Made by a program: the position numbers and the translations under genes. Shown in pieces: positions 12,401 to 21,800 of a stretch of 64,000 nt of DNA. Location of the stretch: positions 4,278,001-4,342,000 of the forward strand of contig NZ_CP150145.1 in the NCBI RefSeq assembly GCF_037963835.1. The letters run 5' to 3'. Position 1 is the stretch's first letter. Every line of letters begins with the position of its first letter. Under the pieces are notes generated by a model that did no database searches, was not told the origin of the DNA, and saw nothing but the letters and a program-made list of their open reading frames with translations. This DNA comes from Paenibacillus sp. FSL H8-0332 (GTDB lineage: Bacteria > Bacillota > Bacilli > Paenibacillales > Paenibacillaceae).

Positions 12401-14514
12401 CCGGCGACTACATGCTCGCTGAGTACCCAGTGCCGCTCAACCGAGAAGCTGGTGACAAAAATCGCCTGGTTCTCCGTTTCAGCCAGGCATTGATCAAGCA
12501 ACGGATGCAAAGAAGCAGCTTGAACAGACTTTACGTTCTTGCCCGCAGCCGCTGCCTCATCGGGAACGACCCAACAGTGGTACCGTTCGAACGGATATAC
12601 CGGTGCAGGTACCCTGAAGCAGGTTTCGTTCTCATGCAGTCTTTCCCAGGGGATATCCGCCCCGGCAACATACAAGCGGCTGGCCTGCATTAATTTCTGT
12701 TCATATTCCATCTGCTGCAGCAACACCGCTTCGCTCTTTCGGCTAAGCTCCCGCTGCTCATCCACGGTCAAATCGCCGGCTTCTTTTTCCTTGCGGGAAG
12801 AAATCATCCGGTGACAGCCATAAAATACGCCCGGAGCTATCTCGCCAGTGGGCATTCCGCCGCTGTGCAGGCTTTCCTGAAGCTGCGCCAGCTTTTGTCC
12901 AAGCTCTTCCCGGCTGCTGCACAGCACGGCTGCTCGGCAGGCATAATGTCCCCGGCCTGTATTAGCGGTATAACAGAGATCCCGCAGGGTGTAGCGGTTC
13001 TCCTCATGCAGATAGCTCTGGTAGGCCCCCAGATAAGCCGAGAGTGCTGCTTCGCTTCTGGCTGACAGGCTAAACAGCGCGAGCTCCCCCGTATCATCCG
13101 GCTCCGCGGCATTTAACACTGTATCCGCAGCATGTGGTGCCTCTTCAAGGACAACATGACAGTTGGTACCGCTCAAGCCGAATGAACTGACTCCGCACAA
13201 GCGGGGTCCCCCCCCGGACTCCCATACACGCAGTCTCTCATTGACGTATACCGGCGAATCCGGAAATGAAATCCGGGCATTGGGCGCCGTAAAATGCAGG
13301 CTGGCCGGAAGCTCACTATGCTTCAGACTCAGCACCGCTTTAAGGAAGCCGGCAATTCCCGCGCAGTGATCCAAGTGGCCGACATTGGTTTTGAGCGAGC
13401 CAATCCCGCAGAACTGCTTCCGGCTCGTATACCTCCCGAAGGCGTTGCGGAGGCCTTCGATTTCAACGGGATCACCCAGCTTCGTACCGGTCCCGTGGGC
13501 CTCGATATATTCAAGACGCTCCGGATGAATTCCCGCATCCGCCCAGGCTCTGGCCAGAACATCCTCCTGGGCCAGAGAATTGGGCGATGTAATCCCTGCA
13601 GAGGTGCCGTCATTGTTAACGGCGCTGCCTTTAACCAACGCATAGATATGGTCACGGTCCCGTACCGCCTGCTTCAGCGGCTTCAGCAGGATGGCAACAA
13701 CGCCTTCGCCGCCTCCGGTGCCGTCGGAATGTTCATCAAAGGTTCGTGTGCGATCATCCGAAGAGCCTACCCCCAAGCCGCCGCCACTTCCCTGCTTTAC
13801 CGGCAGAAGCGAGAGCTTGATTCCGCCCGCGAGGGCGAAGTCACATTCTCCTTGCCGCAGGGCGCGGCAGGCGAGATGAACGGCCACAAGAGAAGAAGAA
13901 CATGCCGTATCCACCAGCATGCTTGGTCCCTTCAGATCCAGCAGATAAGCAATCCGGCTGGCAATCATCGAATGAATATTTCCGGGAATTGAGGCGTTAA
14001 GCGAAGCAGGTGACAATTCAGCGATCAGCCGTTTGTACTCTTCACCCATATCGCTTCCGAAGCCGACGTATACACCGGTGCTACTGCCCGCCAGACGCCC
14101 TCCTCCATAACCCGCATCTTCAATCGCCGTCCAGGCCGTCTGAAGAAACATCCGCTGGTTTGGGTCCATCAGATTCGCCTCGTTCGGGGATAAATGGAAA
14201 AAGGAATAATCGAAGACATCGACTTCGTCGAGATAGCCGCCGTCGAACATCGTAGTGGTGTCGTCTAAATAACCCGCACGATATAGCTCCTGCAGATTCT
14301 TTTTTCTGGAAGCCGGGAACGGACGGATGGCATCTTTTCCTTCCCTCAGACTCTCCCAGAACTGTCCGGCATCGCCGCTTCCGGCGATTTTACAGGCGAT
14401 GCCGATAACGGCAATGTCCTCGTCGCGGAGTTGCTGCGGCCGGTTCGGGCCGCTGCCTGCGAAATCGGATTCACTTAGTTTCAAATCTGCTAGATTCAAC
14501 TGCAAATTGGACAT
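3289..14514 (-). CDS. Hybrid PKS-NRPS: KS-DH-KR-ACP-C-A-PCP-(partial C)-A-PCP-(C fragment)
   Basis: Protein of 3,741 aa. KS about 30-455 (Cys in DTACSSS near 203, HGTGT near 338, NVGHLDH near 380); DH about 668-970 (HVVAGRSIVP, the HxxxGxxxxP motif, near 700; the second motif reads LLDAAVG, with Gly where Gln/His is usual); KR about 1050-1430 (GGTGG near 1190, SDYTAANAF near 1350); ACP Ser in GGDSLL near 1508; C from 1586 with DHIIADG (first His is Asp, catalytic second His kept); A1 about 2030-2520, code D-V-E-S-I-G-T-V-C, resembling lysine/ornithine pockets; PCP near 2556; a C domain lacking its N-terminal ~120 residues (HHIITDG near 2645); A2 about 3010-3495, code D-A-L-F-M-G-L-I-F, probably hydrophobic; PCP near 3541; then only the N-lobe of a C domain. 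There is no internal AT; the post-KS motif VPAPVYPFER is typical of trans-AT lines. Start ATG 14514 has GGAGGAGG upstream; a TTG at 14535 lies before that site. Confidence 0.93.
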   Translation of the reverse strand: MSNLQLNLADLKLSESDFAGSGPNRPQQLRDEDIAVIGIACKIAGSGDAGQFWESLREGKDAIRPFPASRKKNLQELYRAGYLDDTTTMFDGGYLDEVDVFDYSFFHLSPNEANLMDPNQRMFLQTAWTAIEDAGYGGGRLAGSSTGVYVGFGSDMGEEYKRLIAELSPASLNASIPGNIHSMIASRIAYLLDLKGPSMLVDTACSSSLVAVHLACRALRQGECDFALAGGIKLSLLPVKQGSGGGLGVGSSDDRTRTFDEHSDGTGGGEGVVAILLKPLKQAVRDRDHIYALVKGSAVNNDGTSAGITSPNSLAQEDVLARAWADAGIHPERLEYIEAHGTGTKLGDPVEIEGLRNAFGRYTSRKQFCGIGSLKTNVGHLDHCAGIAGFLKAVLSLKHSELPASLHFTAPNARISFPDSPVYVNERLRVWESGGGPRLCGVSSFGLSGTNCHVVLEEAPHAADTVLNAAEPDDTGELALFSLSARSEAALSAYLGAYQSYLHEENRYTLRDLCYTANTGRGHYACRAAVLCSSREELGQKLAQLQESLHSGGMPTGEIAPGVFYGCHRMISSRKEKEAGDLTVDEQRELSRKSEAVLLQQMEYEQKLMQASRLYVAGADIPWERLHENETCFRVPAPVYPFERYHCWVVPDEAAAAGKNVKSVQAASLHPLLDQCLAETENQAIFVTSFSVERHWVLSEHVVAGRSIVPGTAYLEMVQAALQACGHSGEALELRDILFVSPLIVEPDEIREVQTVLRWEEEEVEFAVLSRGEPAGLEEERGWVRHAQGKASFGPDGGRTVDLAKLRSQCQVQEIAVAENTEDTAGAFDFGPRWNSLRKIEAGEDRVLAELSLSHPFHADLEQYKLHPALLDAAVGVTSQSLGTGLFLPLTYRRLRIYDSLPEHFYSYAVKKQEAKENGELLTVDVLILDDQGRVLLEIEDYTVKRVRAGEVQAGPSAEERLYHRIAWISVEGSSGAAKPSSPAQLWPQEQAIIMFTDNSPLAQSMARSLRGENRRVIEVKRGRRFARLDSDTYICGGSKGEFARLFEEEECMHSGLLLYLWGADPCVSDESLLLTFLHLAQAVTGKLNSSLVVVARSAYEVTGTEMLIMPEHAALYGLAKVIGQEDAGLNCRCIDVDEMTEPEEVLAAMAMVDRPYLLALRDGKGYAEELQWADPGESVDTELIVRDGGVYVITGGTGGLALEVGKWLASRTGVHLAFIAQTALPPKEAWATAVAADTAPRAFRSIKAFLAMEANGAVVDYIQADISDEQSMNRIFTNLRYQGGGIHGVIHAAGKAGAGVFALKEDEGFCKLLLPKIQGTRILDKLTEQDNLDFLMLFSSVSSVFGGPGQSDYTAANAFMDAYAELRNRSGKKTIAIEWASWSETGMAVDYNLDLSSTWFKGLRTGEALDALEEILKHPAPRMMVGRLNYALAARLEAAMPTGLSAEIRSALGRYRYRRSGQKTGTMQRRSFSIRGRESGTYSDSERTIAGIWAEVLGHEQVNLYDNFYDLGGDSLLAGKIISMMNNTLDKKTEISDLFRYLTVEELAEYVDEGAADWSRPITGAGLPQMWGPAQEAVLGPAGVREYYPATSAQRQFFLIRQMAGESTLNNLCSVMILSGPLQVERLENALQRVIQRQSSLRTSFELQGEELVQKVRNEVEFELGFADADNREYKDYISEFVRPFDLGVAPLFRARLVKISAERHLFMLDVDHIIADGASIGILLSDIIQLYSGQDLPGLPVQYTDYAFWLNERLQGAELNRQEQYWLNQFRTEWPVLELPTDSPRPPEMNFAGDVYNLELGEEVTAKIKNAASRSGVTLFMLLFAAYAVLLSKYANKEELVIGTPSAGREQKETERLIGLFINTLALRSTPSCDKRFEDYLQEVKTLALEAYEHADYPHGMLLQQLHLERDSSRNLLFDVQFISQNFTGEALSADQLQFEPLEAKVEAVHVDLTLIWFERAGRLCFRFEYATQLFTESTIARLGSYFEHLLDEIISDPSRPIGQISLVSGKQQEQLITEYSGAPIPVQQHLLIHQLFEQQAAAVPGNIAVICGGRSFTYKELNERANHLACALGKFGLSPDDRVGLLVERTVDRIASMLAVMKAGAAYVPMEPGYPQERLAFIIQDSGMSLLMASSNLSGIVAYKGPVIDITDETLYTGEASQPGCHTAPHNLAYILYTSGSTGKPKGVMVEHRNVVHYISSFRHEFSLSGSDVILQQASYAFDVSVEEIFPVLAAGGRIVIVQQEELLDILRLQTLIREHRVTLLSTSPFVLNELNQLPPLDSVRVFISGGDVLKGDYVSSLVRYAQVYNTYGPTEATVCAAYYRVEAVQSRSLPIGRPIANTAVYIMNASLELQPPGVPGEICIAGRGVARGYLNQPALTNRQFLPHPWIPGERLYKSGDLGRYLPGGNLQFLGRMDQQLKVRGYRIEPGEIEAALQRHPVITDSIVTGYSGPSGTIELAAYYVSDREIPAPEWKAFLKTVLPEYMLPGVYIRMPALPLTENGKVNRRELPLPDSRSPASLHPVEPSTPTEHRLVQLWSETLQKEGIGTSDDFFLLGGQSLLAMKLLHLINKEWQVEMGLRDFFRASTVKGQAAWIENTGGLAGTEASDHLNGLVTPFNLREGPPLRVKIIKTGAGQHVLYMDLHHIITDGLSQNIIMSEFAELYAGKELPELPLQYKDYANWQRSLTGGELYREQEQFWLSQFEEPIPELRLPLDSPRPLRRKGEGRAVSLRIGFDTASRLKHFAIGQDTTVFMVLFAVYNILLGNISRQEDIVVGVPVSGRSHASLNPIVGMFVNTLAIRNRPKSGMIATDFVREVKEHFLLAYTHQDYPFEELVSKLNVSGEADRNPLFDTMFSFANESMAAAIELPGVSIAPCETEYTGAQFDLTVAATMMKEDLELLFQYDTELFKAETVQSLSQDFLTVLEAVLYKPTLTIGEILMDKGQVNEIAVAAEAGTSVKARVEPPCTADSTGISPSADEHEPAAVMEWDWNKPELPLDKPVHLLFEEQAEATPENVALIYAGQSMTYEELNRKSNLVAHTLLELGIGREQIVAIVMKRSFEVMIGMLGILKAGAAFLPIHHEDPAERIQLLLADTGAELVLTHRSCRGEWMNERIRVLEIDILCEQDQDCANPGLQIAPVDLAYMITTSGSTGKPKGVLIEHGAFTSRVVWVWKHLALSRTDTLLSKGSYTFDASLLELFGGFVCGGKLVLLEAGYEKDARHIIEAIEENKVTATFFLPTAMSMFLAGLSPGTSGRVASLHSVMVGGEPLMQEQAREFFAKVPGASLINLYGPTESCIFATAFRCSPYELDKRIPIGYPVGSTQAYILDDALRIVPDGQTGELCLSGPELARGYWNREELNAEKFIASPFAEGERLYRTGDLAQRLPGGAILCLGRTDNMVKIKGYRIEPGEIEDYLLQHPAVGQAAVIDCTDDQGYKYLAAYLLTQGNCTVKALRTFLKRYLPEYMVPAKFFSLEHVPFTSGGKLDRKAIRSMGTELPSGQIFVAPSGAIQLELASLWTELFRGVSIGAEDHFFELGGDSLMAYRLSFQIQQRFEIEIRLQDFFRFPILRGMAEYLADRMNSAELPVQGLAALQSNAFSAPIPKAPVNVYYPASSAQIRLFILHELNREDLSYNLPGALLLGGSPDWNKVERTLNRLIRRHESLRTSFEVIEGVIVQNIHDSPALSIEYLETGETDIRNILAGNAQLHKTDKTGKSHALSSVKIQKSERRRRGD
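3294..3301 (-). promoter_or_regulatory. Ribosome binding site deciding a TTG start
   Basis: AAGGGGAG on the minus strand lies 6 nt before TTG at 3287-3285. It sits inside the last codons of the upstream NRPS gene. It supports independent initiation of the terminal module although the frame itself stays open far upstream. Confidence 0.6.
6660..6712 (-). other. Junction where a C domain lacks its N-terminal lobe
   Basis: The PCP helix ending in AAWIENTG is followed after about 20 residues by LVTPFNLREGPP, which normally lies about 125 residues inside a C domain. The conserved opening (SSAQ...RHESLRTSF) is absent, while HHIITDG and the whole C-lobe remain. The frame is intact across the junction. 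The missing part is the kind of segment found orphaned at the end of the same protein. Confidence 0.6.
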
Positions 14515-14543
14515 AGTATCCTCCTCCTTTCCCAATAATGAAG

Positions 14544-15791
14544 TTAACTGACCTGAAACGCCGGAAATAAATCTTGGGTATTGGTGGCATAGAGCATCCG
14601 CTCAAACCGTTCTTCCTGTTCCTCAAGCGGAGTGAATTTAGTGTTAAGAATGGACTTTAGCATGGTCAATGCAAATTGCATTTCCTCCAATGAAGGCTCG
14701 GAGCCGGTCTTTTCCAGCCGTTCCCGCAATTCCTGAATCCGCCGATAAGGCACAATTACGCCTTGCTCATACTGTCCATTGTCCCAATTGCGGTTCTGCG
14801 TAGTTACTGCTGCGGCAATACAGGCAACGATCAGCCCCAGGCCGTCAGGTCCCGCCTCCATTCCCGCCTTGCGAAGCTCCTGCAGATGGGAGACATGCTC
14901 CATTGAGAATGCACGGCTGCTGCCGGATATCGTCTTGATCAGCTTCATCAGCGCAGTCCGGGGACCCACTTCGATAAAGCTGCTAACATCCTGATTTAAC
15001 AGATACTGCATACTCTTATACCATTGAACCGGGCGTGCCATTTGCTGCGTCAGATTAGGCACGATAAAGCGTTTATCCGCATAAGGTGTACCTGAAAGAT
15101 TAGCTATAACCGGCCATTTGAACCTACCGTAGGCATAGCCTCTTAATTCCTGCCCGAACGCCTCCGAAGCCTTGGCCATTACCGCGGTGTGAAAAGGGGC
15201 ACTGACCTTCAAGGGGATGGTTCCGGCACCCAGCTTCTCAATTTCATCCTTAGCTTTATCCAGGGCGGCCGTATGTCCGGAGATGACGATCTGTTCGGCA
15301 GAATTATAGTTTGCAATAGATACATAAGACTGAATGGACGACGTCCTTACACAAATATCAGCCAGAATCTCTTCGGACAACCCTGTGACGGCCAGCATTC
15401 CCCCGCTCTCAGAGCCGGCCGCCTCTTCCATAAGCTTCCCTCTGCAGCGAACCAAGGAAACGGCATCGGCAAAAGACAGCGCCCCACTGCAGGCCAGCGC
15501 GGTGAACTCGCCCAGACTATGTCCCGCAGCGTAGGCCGGCGCAGGCTTTATCTCCTGCATTAATACCCGGAATGCAGCTACACTAGCCGTCAGAATGGCG
15601 GGCTGGGCGTTAGAGGTACGGGACAACTGTTCTATATCCCCTTCGAAGCAAAGCGCCTTCAGGTCGAAGCTGAGAACGTCACAGGCCTCATCAAAGGTAT
15701 CCCGCGCCGTTTGAAAGTTATCATATAAATCTTTTCCCATCCCCGTATATTGAGAGCCTTGTCCCGGGAACAACAAACCTAATTTACTCAA
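14544..15791 (-). CDS. Free-standing malonyl-type acyltransferase (trans-AT)
   Basis: FabD-family acyltransferase of 415 aa that loads extender units, probably malonyl, onto the ACPs of AT-less PKS modules in the cytoplasm. The family motifs are seen in order: PGQGSQ near residue 10, the nucleophile Ser in GHSLGE near 90, and the catalytic His in PFHTAV near 200. The core ends near residue 290; a further ~120 residues, partly charged and helical, extend beyond the usual FabD length of about 310 and may be a docking extension. The chosen start is TTG at 15791, because AAGGAGG (15801-15807) ends 9 nt before it; the ATG at 15800 directly abuts that site. None of the four PKS modules in the window has its own AT, so this enzyme is the obvious supplier. 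Confidence 0.9.
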   Translation of the reverse strand: MSKLGLLFPGQGSQYTGMGKDLYDNFQTARDTFDEACDVLSFDLKALCFEGDIEQLSRTSNAQPAILTASVAAFRVLMQEIKPAPAYAAGHSLGEFTALACSGALSFADAVSLVRCRGKLMEEAAGSESGGMLAVTGLSEEILADICVRTSSIQSYVSIANYNSAEQIVISGHTAALDKAKDEIEKLGAGTIPLKVSAPFHTAVMAKASEAFGQELRGYAYGRFKWPVIANLSGTPYADKRFIVPNLTQQMARPVQWYKSMQYLLNQDVSSFIEVGPRTALMKLIKTISGSSRAFSMEHVSHLQELRKAGMEAGPDGLGLIVACIAAAVTTQNRNWDNGQYEQGVIVPYRRIQELRERLEKTGSEPSLEEMQFALTMLKSILNTKFTPLEEQEERFERMLYATNTQDLFPAFQVS

Positions 15792-15800
15792 AGCAACCAT

Positions 15801-15807
15801 CCTCCTT
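15801..15807 (-). promoter_or_regulatory. Ribosome binding site favouring TTG over an adjacent ATG
   Basis: AAGGAGG on the minus strand is directly followed by ATG with no spacing, and 9 nt later by an in-frame TTG. Normal Bacillus spacing favours TTG at 15791 as the start of the acyltransferase. Confidence 0.55.
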
Positions 15808-15809
15808 AG

Positions 15810-18800
15810 TCATTGACCCGCAATCTTATGCAGTAAATTGATATAGCCGTTCATGGTCCGCTCCATCCATATTTTATTCAGCCTGCGCTTCCTGCTCTCG
15901 CAGAAAAAGGATACTGTGCCCGACCGGATTTCCAGATGGAGGAGCAGATCGTAATCAGAATAGGCTCTGGAAGTTGTATCATTCACCCGGATGCCCAGAT
16001 GTAAGGGCTCTGTACCTATTTGATTGGCAAGCACAGGCAAGCGGGGAATAGGATATCTATCCGTATCCGCCGCCTGCTGCCGTTGATGTGCAATGGCCAG
16101 TGTCAGAGCGCCCAGATCATTGCTCTCCGGCAGGCTTGTGCGCACCGGAAAGCTTTGAGCCTTCCTTACGCCGGTTCGGGCTGGCCATATTCCTGCCCCG
16201 CCTGCCTCCGCAATCAGCTCTGTGCTGCCCGTCTGCAGATGCAGCACATAGAAAAAGGAGGCTAGCAGCAGATCAGTTAAATCAAAGGGCTGTTCTTCCA
16301 AAGCCCGCAGCAGCGTGAGGTACACATGCTCAGGAAGGGTACCAGCAATTGAGCGCTGCGGTTCGTTCCGGCTGCCTGCGTCCATATCCCGTGTAAACGG
16401 AATAAATGGCAGCGGAGCAGCCAGCAGCTCTAGCCAATAGGCCTCCTGTTTGCGGTATTGTTCCTTGTCCTCCTCTGTACGGACCAGGCTTTCGGGCATT
16501 TCTTGTTCAAGGAATGCCGACAATCCGGCTACTGTAGGATGGGCCATGCAATCCATGATGGTAAGATGCGGGGAAAAAGCCTCCTGCAGGCGCATATGGA
16601 GCTGGATCAGGAGAATCGAGCTCCCTCCTAGTTCAAAAAAATTGTCGTTGCGCCCAATTCCTTCCCGCTTCAGCAGACCCTCCCATAAAAGTACAATTTC
16701 CTGCTCGGTGCCGGAGACCGGGGCGGCATAGCCGTCCTCGGGTTCCAGTCGGCGGGATTCAAGCTGCGGCAGGCGCTTGCGGTCGATTTTCCCGTTCGGC
16801 GTCAATGGTAAGGCTTCAACTACAATGAATTCTGACGGAAGCATATAAGCAGGGAGAAGCCCTTCCAGGTGGGCACGAAGTGCTCTTACCGTCAGTTCTG
16901 ATTCACCAACATAATAAGCGCACAGCTCGGCAGTCTCCTGCTCCCCGCGTGCCACTACTACCGCTTCACGTATTGCACTATGGGTCTGAAGCTGATGTTC
17001 GATCTCTTCAAGCTCAACCCGATAGCCGCGGATTTTGATCTGATGGTCTTCTCTGCCGAGCACTTCAAGCTCACCGTCCGGCCGCCATCTGGCCAAATCT
17101 CCAGTACAGAAGATCCGCTCCTGCGGCCGGAATGGATTCCTGGCGAATTTCCGGGAAGTCAGCTCTGGACTACGGTGGTAGCCGGTCGCCACTCCTTTTC
17201 CGCCGATCCATAGCTGTCCGGTCACCCTATCGGGTTGCGGCTGCATATGATCATCCAGGACATACACCCGGGTATTGGCGATCGGGGTACCGATTGTCAC
17301 CGGCTTATGCTCTGTTAACTCCTGGACCGTTGACCACACCGTAGTTTCCGTCGGACCGTACAAATTGTAGATCCTGCTGTTCGTCAAAACCCGGGCTTGG
17401 CTCAGCAACGATTCTGGAAACTGTTCGCCTCCTACCAGCAGAACCTGCAGGCGCTGCAACCTTTCTTCTGCCTTGGGGTGCATCAGCAGCAGCCGCAGTC
17501 TGGACGGCGTCGTCTGAAGAAATTCAGCTCCGGCATCCCACACTCTGTTGAGAAGCGCATCGGCTGAATGCTGTTCTTCCTCCGTGGCGAGCACTACACG
17601 CATTCCCTGCGTTAAAGGAAGCAGCGTCTCCATTAGAAAGATGTCGAAGGCTGCAGTCGTTACAGAGAACATCGTTTTCCCTTCGCTAAAGGGTATTCGG
17701 CCTGTTAATCCGTATATGAAATTCACGACCGCTTCTTGGGGAACGACAACACCCTTGGGATTACCGGTAGAACCGGAGGTGAAGATCATATAGGCCATGT
17801 CCTGAAGTGTCTGCAGCGGAAGCAGCGGGCTGGAATCGTTATCCCACTCCTCGTCATGTTCCATCCAGATCTGAACTCCAGAATAAGCACCAGCATCCAG
17901 CAGCCCCTCGTTTGTCAAAAGAATATCCGCCTGCCCGGCTTTCAGCATATATTCAACCCGTGCAGCAGGATAACCGGGGTCTAGAGGAACATAACCAGCT
18001 CCAGCTTTCAACACAGCCAGAATTGCCATTATCAGCTCTACCGAACGGCTCACTAAAATACCGACTACCATATTCGGCTTTACGCCTGTCTTCCTAAGTG
18101 TCCGGGCCAGCCGGTTGGAGAGAAGATCGAGCTGGCCGTAGCTGAGTACGGTACCTCCGCAAGCCACTGCCGCCGCCTCAGGCCTTCTCGCCGCTTGTTC
18201 CTCGAACATCTGGTGAACTAACAGTCCTTCGGCAAGCTTCACCTCCGGACCGCTTCTTACTTCTAGAATGTTGTATTCTTCCGCAGGGGTTAACATTTTG
18301 GCCAGGCAGAGTGGTCTATCCGGCTGCATCGCAAGATTCCCCGCGAGTTGGATCAAGTGACGAGCCATTTGCTCCGCCGACTGCTCAGTGAACAATTCAG
18401 TGCAATATTCCCATATACAGTGCAGCCCATCCGGCATCTCTGTTGCTGTCAGAACCAAATCTAACGGAACATAAGGGTTATCGAGAGGGAGTGGCGCCAC
18501 CTGTATTCCTGGTATCACTCTTTCACCCTCCGTGAAATTCTGCAGCCTGAGCATGACATCGAACAGCGGATTCCGGCTGATGTCACGTTCCAGATTCAAG
18601 CGGTTGACCAAATGGTCAAATGGATAATCCTGATGCTCAAGGGCCTCCAGGCTAACCTGTTTCAATTCATCAAGGTATTGTCTGAAGGTCAACTCCGGCA
18701 GCGGATGACTGCGGAGCGCCAATGTATTAACGAACGTTCCGATCATCTTTCCGGTTTGAGCATTGGGCCTGCCTGCAACCGGTGTACCGACGATGATGTC

Positions 18801-21800
18801 ATGTTGGCCGCTGTAGCGGCTGAGCCACACGCTGAACACCGCCAGAAGCCCCATAAATAAGGTAGCCTCTTGACCATTGCTTATGGTGCGAAGTCCGTTT
18901 AAGACTGGCAACGGCATAATGAAGCGGAGCGTTCCTCCTTTATAGCTCTTATGCTTCGGCCGGCTGTAATCCGCCGGAAGACTTAACAGCGGAATTTCTT
19001 TGCCGGTCAGCTTCTCGTCGAATTGTCCCAGCCAATAACGCTCATGTTCCTGGTATGCCGGTTCGTTCAGACGGATATTCTGCCAGGCGGCGAACTCTTT
19101 ATACTGCACCCGCTGTCCTTCCAGAGAACGGCCTGCCAGCAGTTCTGTGAACTCATCCAGCAGAATTACAGCTGAAGTGCCATCATACACAATATGGTGA
19201 AAATCCAGCAGAAGTACGAACCCTTCCTCTTCCAGGGAAATCCATTTCGCTCTGAACAATGGCGGATGCTTCAAGTTAAACGGCCGCAGAAACTGGCGGA
19301 CAATTACTGTCATATCCTCCCCGCCCGCTTCACCGGCTTCCAACTGCCAATCAATCTCCCCGTAAATGTGCTGGTACACATCATCTTCCAGCAGGGCAAA
19401 CCCTGTCCGGAGTACCTCATGCCGCTGTATCAACGCCCTGAAGACTGCTTCAATCTGTTCGCGCTCAACATTACCTGAGAAGCGCCATGCCGAGAACACA
19501 TGGTTGCTGAGGCTGTCCTGCTCGAGCTGCTCCAGAACATAGAGCCGTCTTTGTGCGGAGGATACTGCATAATAATCCTGATCCTCCAAAAGCTCAATGG
19601 GAGTATCCTGTTGACGGGATTTGCTTTTAATCAGAAGTGCCTGCGCCCGAATGGTCTGATGCTCGAACAATTCCCTGAAGGTCACTTCTGTATGGAACTG
19701 CTCCTGTATCAGATACATAGTCTTGGCCAGTTTGAGCGAATGGCCGCCAAGCTCGAAGAACGGGTCCAATACGCCTACTTGTCTAGTAAGCAGCACTTCC
19801 TGCCAAATGGTTGCCAGTGCTTCCTCAACCTCCCCGACGGGCGGAACATATTCATTAGCCTGATGAATCCGGCCTTCGGGCAGCGGCAGATTTCTTCGGT
19901 CGATTTTGCCGTGGGAAGTCAGCGGCATGGCCTGCAGCTCCAATAGCAGGGACGGCACCATATATTCAGGAAGCTGTTTCTTCAGGTACTCACGCAGTTC
20001 AGGGGATTCCAGACCTGGCGTAGTGGCGGTGTAGTAGCAGACAAGCGCCTTCGTGCCGGATTGCTCTTCGCGGGCTACAACTGCCGCTTCCGCCACACCG
20101 GGACAATGGGTAACGGCCCGTTCCACTTCCTTCAACTCCACCCGGAAGCCGCGAACCTGAACCTGATCATCCCTTCTGCCCAGGTACTCTAACATCCCGT
20201 CTGTTCTTAACCATCCAAGGTCTCCTGTCCGGTACAGCCGTTCTCCTGTCAGAGGATAGGTTGTGAAGGCTTGCGCAGTCAGTTCCGGCTTATTCCAGTA
20301 CCCGCTGGCCAACCCGATACTGCCGATACAGATTTCTCCAGGAACCTGGAAGCCGGCTGGCTGACCTGCTGCATCCAGCACATAAACATGAGTATTAGCA
20401 ATCGGCTGGCCTAGGGGAATTCTCAATTGATGCTGGCCTGGCTTATCCGTAATCAAGTAATTCGTGGCATAGATTGCGGATTCCGTCATTCCATATATGT
20501 TAGCAATCTTAGCCGTATGGAACCGTCCATACCATTCCCGCACCAGATTAGCGGGCAGTGCTTCGCCTCCGTTGAACACCCATTTCAGAGCATTTAAGGG
20601 GTTCGTATCCCCGATCTGACAGGCGGCAGAGAGAAACAGCGCCATTTGACCGGGAACAAATTGCGTAACACTGATCCTCCCCTCCTTCAAGCAGTGGTAC
20701 AACTTAACCGGGTCCTTCACCGTTTCTCCGGGTATAACAGTCAATTTCGCTCCAGCCAGCAGGGGCCAAAAAAACTCCCAGACCGAATCGGTAAAGCTGG
20801 CCGACGTCTTCTGTGCAACTACATCTTCCGGGCTAAGTGTATATGTATCCTGCAGCCAGAGGAGTGTGTTAAGCACAGCCTTGTGGGAGATCATGACGCC
20901 CTTCGGATGTCCGGTAGACCCGGAGGTATAGATGATGTACGCCAAATCCCTAGCTCCGGCAATTGCAGGCAAATCTGTTGCCGGATAGCCGGCGTTGCTG
21001 CGGATGATCTGAAGCTTGTCCGGCAGCCCCGCAATGACCGGCTCTGCAGGACTATCCGTCCATACTGCTGAGCCGGCGGATAGTCCGGAAGGCTGCTCTC
21101 CTTCCAGACAGACAACAATATCGACGCTGTCCGGCAAATAGGCGGACAATTGTCCAAGGTAGCGCGGCTCGGTAATCAGCACGCGGCAGGCGCTGTCATG
21201 CAATAAATACCGGATGCGCAGCTCCGGGTACTCAGGATCAACAGGCACATATGCTCCGCCTGCCTTAAGCACACCCAGCACAGCACCAAGCAGATCGCTT
21301 CCACGATCCGCTAACACAGCAACTGGTTCATTCGGCACGACTCCGCATTGTCTTAATAAATGACCGATCCGATTAGACTCTTTATGCAGATCCGAATACG
21401 TTATGGTCTTACCTTGATGCTCAATTGCAATAGAGTCAGGCGTACACGCGGCTTGACGAGCGAATAGAGACGGAATCGTCTCCTCTTGCGGATACATCCG
21501 CCGGGTATCATTTACCGCTTGGAGTACACTTTGCTCCTCATCGGATAAGTAACCAATTTCCCATATCCGCTGCTCAGCATTGTCTGCAACCCCGGCAATA
21601 ATCCGCCGGAGATTGTCTCCGATCCGCCGGACAGAAGCCGGGCAGAACAAATCGGTTCCATAGCATAAGGAAAGAATCATCCGGTCATCGACCGTCTCCA
21701 CGATAACCGTCAAATCGAATTCATTATGCTCCGTACCCTCTCCGATCATCACTTTATTAAACCGGAGTTCACTTAAATTCTCCTCCGAACTGTAATCAGA

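Noticed and set aside
14515..14535. TTG start giving seven extra residues on the large PKS-NRPS
   Set aside because: The ribosome site GGAGGAGG lies after this TTG and just before ATG 14514.
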